Assembly: GCA_963807225.1 (NCBI GenBank)
Contig: CAWEAD010000011.1
Span: 1 to 64,000 of the forward strand
Direction: 5' to 3'
Length of the DNA: 64,000 bases
DNA from: JAGVGT01 sp963807225
GTDB lineage: Bacteria > Desulfobacterota > Desulfobulbia > Desulfobulbales > JAGXFP01
Part shown: piece after piece, positions 62,756-64,000 of the stretch
How positions within the stretch are numbered: position 1 is the first letter of the stretch
Layout: the number at the start of each line of letters is the position of its first letter
The notes under the pieces: generated by a model
What the model saw: only the letters and a program-made list of their open reading frames with translations
What the model was told of the DNA's origin: nothing
Databases searched by the model: none
Position numbers and translations under genes: made by a program

Positions 62756-63157
62756 ATGCGCCAGCCATTAATTTTACTCGTCGCTGTTTTAGCCGTCTGT
62801 TCCTGGGCCCTGCGGGCCGAGGCCAACCCCACGACCAGGTATGACGCCACCACCGACAGCTGCCGGGTTCTCGACCACGGTCCTTTGGAATGGGCCAGCC
62901 GGCCATACGGCGAGGGCGGCAAGGAGTTCCGGAAGGTATGCCAGGGCTGCCATTATAAGGGAAACGACAAAGGCGCCCCTTTTCTCTGGACCGAGTCGAA
63001 GTCATCCAAAGCCTGGGACCGGGTCTTTGCCGAACGATATCCGAAGTGCGCCAAAAACGGCTCCTGGGATGTCCTTGATCAAGAGCAAATATTGGAGGTA
63101 AACGATTACCTCTATCGCTGGGCCAGGGGCACCTCCGACCCCGGCAACGGCTGCTGA
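62756..63157 (+). CDS. Monoheme c-type cytochrome
   Basis: The 133-residue exported protein has a signal peptide (LILLVAVLAVCSWALRAEA) and a single heme site CQGCH in a class I-like context (FRKVCQGCHYKGNDKG). Two further Cys residues (KCAKNG and a C-terminal CC-free GNGC) are present. It could carry electrons between periplasmic partners. Its gene is divergent from a TetR regulator. Confidence 0.85.
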   Translation: MRQPLILLVAVLAVCSWALRAEANPTTRYDATTDSCRVLDHGPLEWASRPYGEGGKEFRKVCQGCHYKGNDKGAPFLWTESKSSKAWDRVFAERYPKCAKNGSWDVLDQEQILEVNDYLYRWARGTSDPGNGC

Positions 63158-63170
63158 AACTGATCCCTTT

Positions 63171-63261
63171 CTCCCGGTCCGGGAGAATCAAACACCAAAT
63201 CGGCTGAATAAGCACCCTCCCCGCCAGTCGGACCTGTCCGACTGGCCAGACAGGTCCGACT
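63171..63261. repeat. Hairpin-forming inverted repeats downstream of the cytochrome
   Basis: A short palindrome TTCTCCCGGTCCGGGAGAA lies at about 63170-63188. A perfect 13-bp inverted repeat follows: AGTCGGACCTGTC at 63226-63238 and GACAGGTCCGACT at 63249-63261, loop of 10. Neither has a T-tract. The second could be a dispersed palindromic repeat or a Rho-dependent end of the cytochrome transcript. Confidence 0.6.
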
Positions 63262-63336
63262 ATCCCCGCCCCCCTTTCCGGGCCTGACCGGAAATGAATA
63301 CTGGCATCGCCTCCCCTCTACAGTTACATTGCTAAG

Positions 63337-64000
63337 ATGACTTCCAGCAAATCCCGAAAAGCCGTGATCCTCTTGAGTGGCGGTCTCGACTCCACCACGG
63401 TGCTGGCCATTGCTCAGGATCAGGGCTACGACTGCCATTGCCTGAGCTTCGCTTACGGTCAGCGCCAGGGAATCGAGCTGGAGCGGGCCAAAGAGATTGC
63501 CGCTCGGGCCTCCGCCGTCCATCTGGTCCTGCGCCTCGACCTGGACAAGATCGGCGGCTCGGCTCTGACCTCGGACCAGGAGGTGCCCAAGCACCGTTCC
63601 GGCGAAGAGATGGCCGGCCCGATCCCGGCCACCTACGTACCCAGCCGCAACCTGATCTTCCTGGCCCACGCCGCCGCCTGGGCCGAGGTGCTGGGCACCG
63701 GCGAGATCTTCATCGGGGTCAACGCCCTGGACTACAGCGGCTACCCGGACTGCCGGCCGGAATTCATCACCGCCTTCGAAAAGCTGCTCAACCTGGGCAC
63801 CAAAGCCGGCGTGGAGGGCGATTCACCCTTTACCATCCATGCCCCGTTGCTGCATCTCAACAAGAGCGAAATCATCAAAAAAGGGTTGGCGCTGGGAGTG
63901 GATTACCGCCTGACTCACAGCTGCTACGACCCGGGTTCCGGGGGCAGAGCCTGCGGGGCCTGCGACGCCTGTCTTCTGCGCCTAAAGGGCTTTCGGGAAG
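63337..64000 (+). CDS. queC: 7-cyano-7-deazaguanine synthase QueC, 3' end beyond window
   Basis: QueC converts 7-carboxy-7-deazaguanine to preQ0 for queuosine synthesis. The part seen (221 codons) contains the ATP-binding SGGLDSTT, LSFAYGQRQGIEL, TYVPSRNLIFL, GVNALDYSGYPDCRPEF and the zinc-binding cysteines in CYDPGSGGRACGACDAC. The frame runs off the right edge just before the normal end. The ATG at 63337 begins the family sequence. Confidence 0.95.
   Translation, partial: MTSSKSRKAVILLSGGLDSTTVLAIAQDQGYDCHCLSFAYGQRQGIELERAKEIAARASAVHLVLRLDLDKIGGSALTSDQEVPKHRSGEEMAGPIPATYVPSRNLIFLAHAAAWAEVLGTGEIFIGVNALDYSGYPDCRPEFITAFEKLLNLGTKAGVEGDSPFTIHAPLLHLNKSEIIKKGLALGVDYRLTHSCYDPGSGGRACGACDACLLRLKGFRE

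Noticed and set aside
1..64000. CRISPR array, tRNA or rRNA genes
   Set aside because: No regularly spaced repeats, cloverleaf-like segments or rRNA signatures were recognised by eye.

Overview
The window joins two unrelated pieces of DNA. Positions 1-7112 are AT-rich. They carry the gammaproteobacterial order kdsD-kdsC-lptC-lptA-lptB, followed by prmB, aroC, asd and an ankyrin-repeat gene, all on the minus strand. The ankyrin gene and general gene style suggest a Legionella/Coxiella-like bacterium (inference). From about 7113 to the end the DNA is GC-rich and reads as an anaerobic, metal-handling deltaproteobacterium of the Desulfuromonas/Geobacter type. The evidence is multiheme cytochromes c, hybrid cluster protein with an HcpR-type site, rubrerythrin, a probable selenoprotein, NapH/CD1871A proteins, cyclic-di-GMP proteins and NikR-type operators. 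Two genes are cut at the join (kdsD lacks its 5' part, hsdR its 3' end), so it looks like an assembly chimera. Single-base indels are dense in the first 3.7 kb and occur sporadically later (hsdR, a PilZ gene, the TPR/barrel gene, nikR).

Layout after the join: an orphan type I restriction subunit (7.1-9.6 kb); a six-heme modular cytochrome, a methyltransferase and an SH3 protein (10-12.8 kb); a redox cluster of NapH-like protein, a 54-residue CD1871A-family protein and a thiamine-binding-fold protein (12.8-14.2 kb); PilZ, prepilin peptidase and a diguanylate cyclase (14.2-17.1 kb); a three-gene exopolysaccharide locus of epimerase, synthase and TPR/beta-barrel exporter (18.4-22.6 kb); rubrerythrin and small envelope proteins (22.7-25 kb); trkA-trkH-mnmG (25.1-29.8 kb); two methyltransferases and uppP (30-32.3 kb); a thioredoxin-like protein and the hcp operon (33-37 kb); a TPR lipoprotein-like gene, a deaminase, plsY, a J-protein and a PpiD-like chaperone (37.3-41.4 kb); a GAF-cyclase followed by a TPR/cyclic-nucleotide/PilZ protein (41.7-45.6 kb); a HAMP protein and a five-heme cytochrome (45.8-47.8 kb); polA and sfsA (48.2-51.7 kb); a rhodanese with an in-frame TGA replacing the catalytic cysteine (51.8-52.1 kb); a Two-CW regulator and nikR (52.2-53.1 kb).

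The last large block (53.2-61.5 kb) is a metal-uptake island. On the minus strand are exbB-exbD-tonB, an OprC/NosA-like copper receptor and two NosL-like proteins. Divergently on the plus strand are nikMN/cbiM, cbiQ and cbiO. The shared intergenic region holds two GTGCTAC-N13-GTARCAC inverted repeats that fit the NikR operator type described for deltaproteobacteria. The window ends with a small secreted protein, a TetR regulator divergent from a monoheme cytochrome, and the start of queC, which runs off the right edge.

The most interesting signals are the selenocysteine rhodanese with a SECIS-like hairpin, the predicted dual cAMP/c-di-GMP receptor beside a cyclase, and the NikR-type operators placed between copper and nickel uptake genes. 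No tRNA, rRNA, CRISPR array or intact insertion sequence was recognised.
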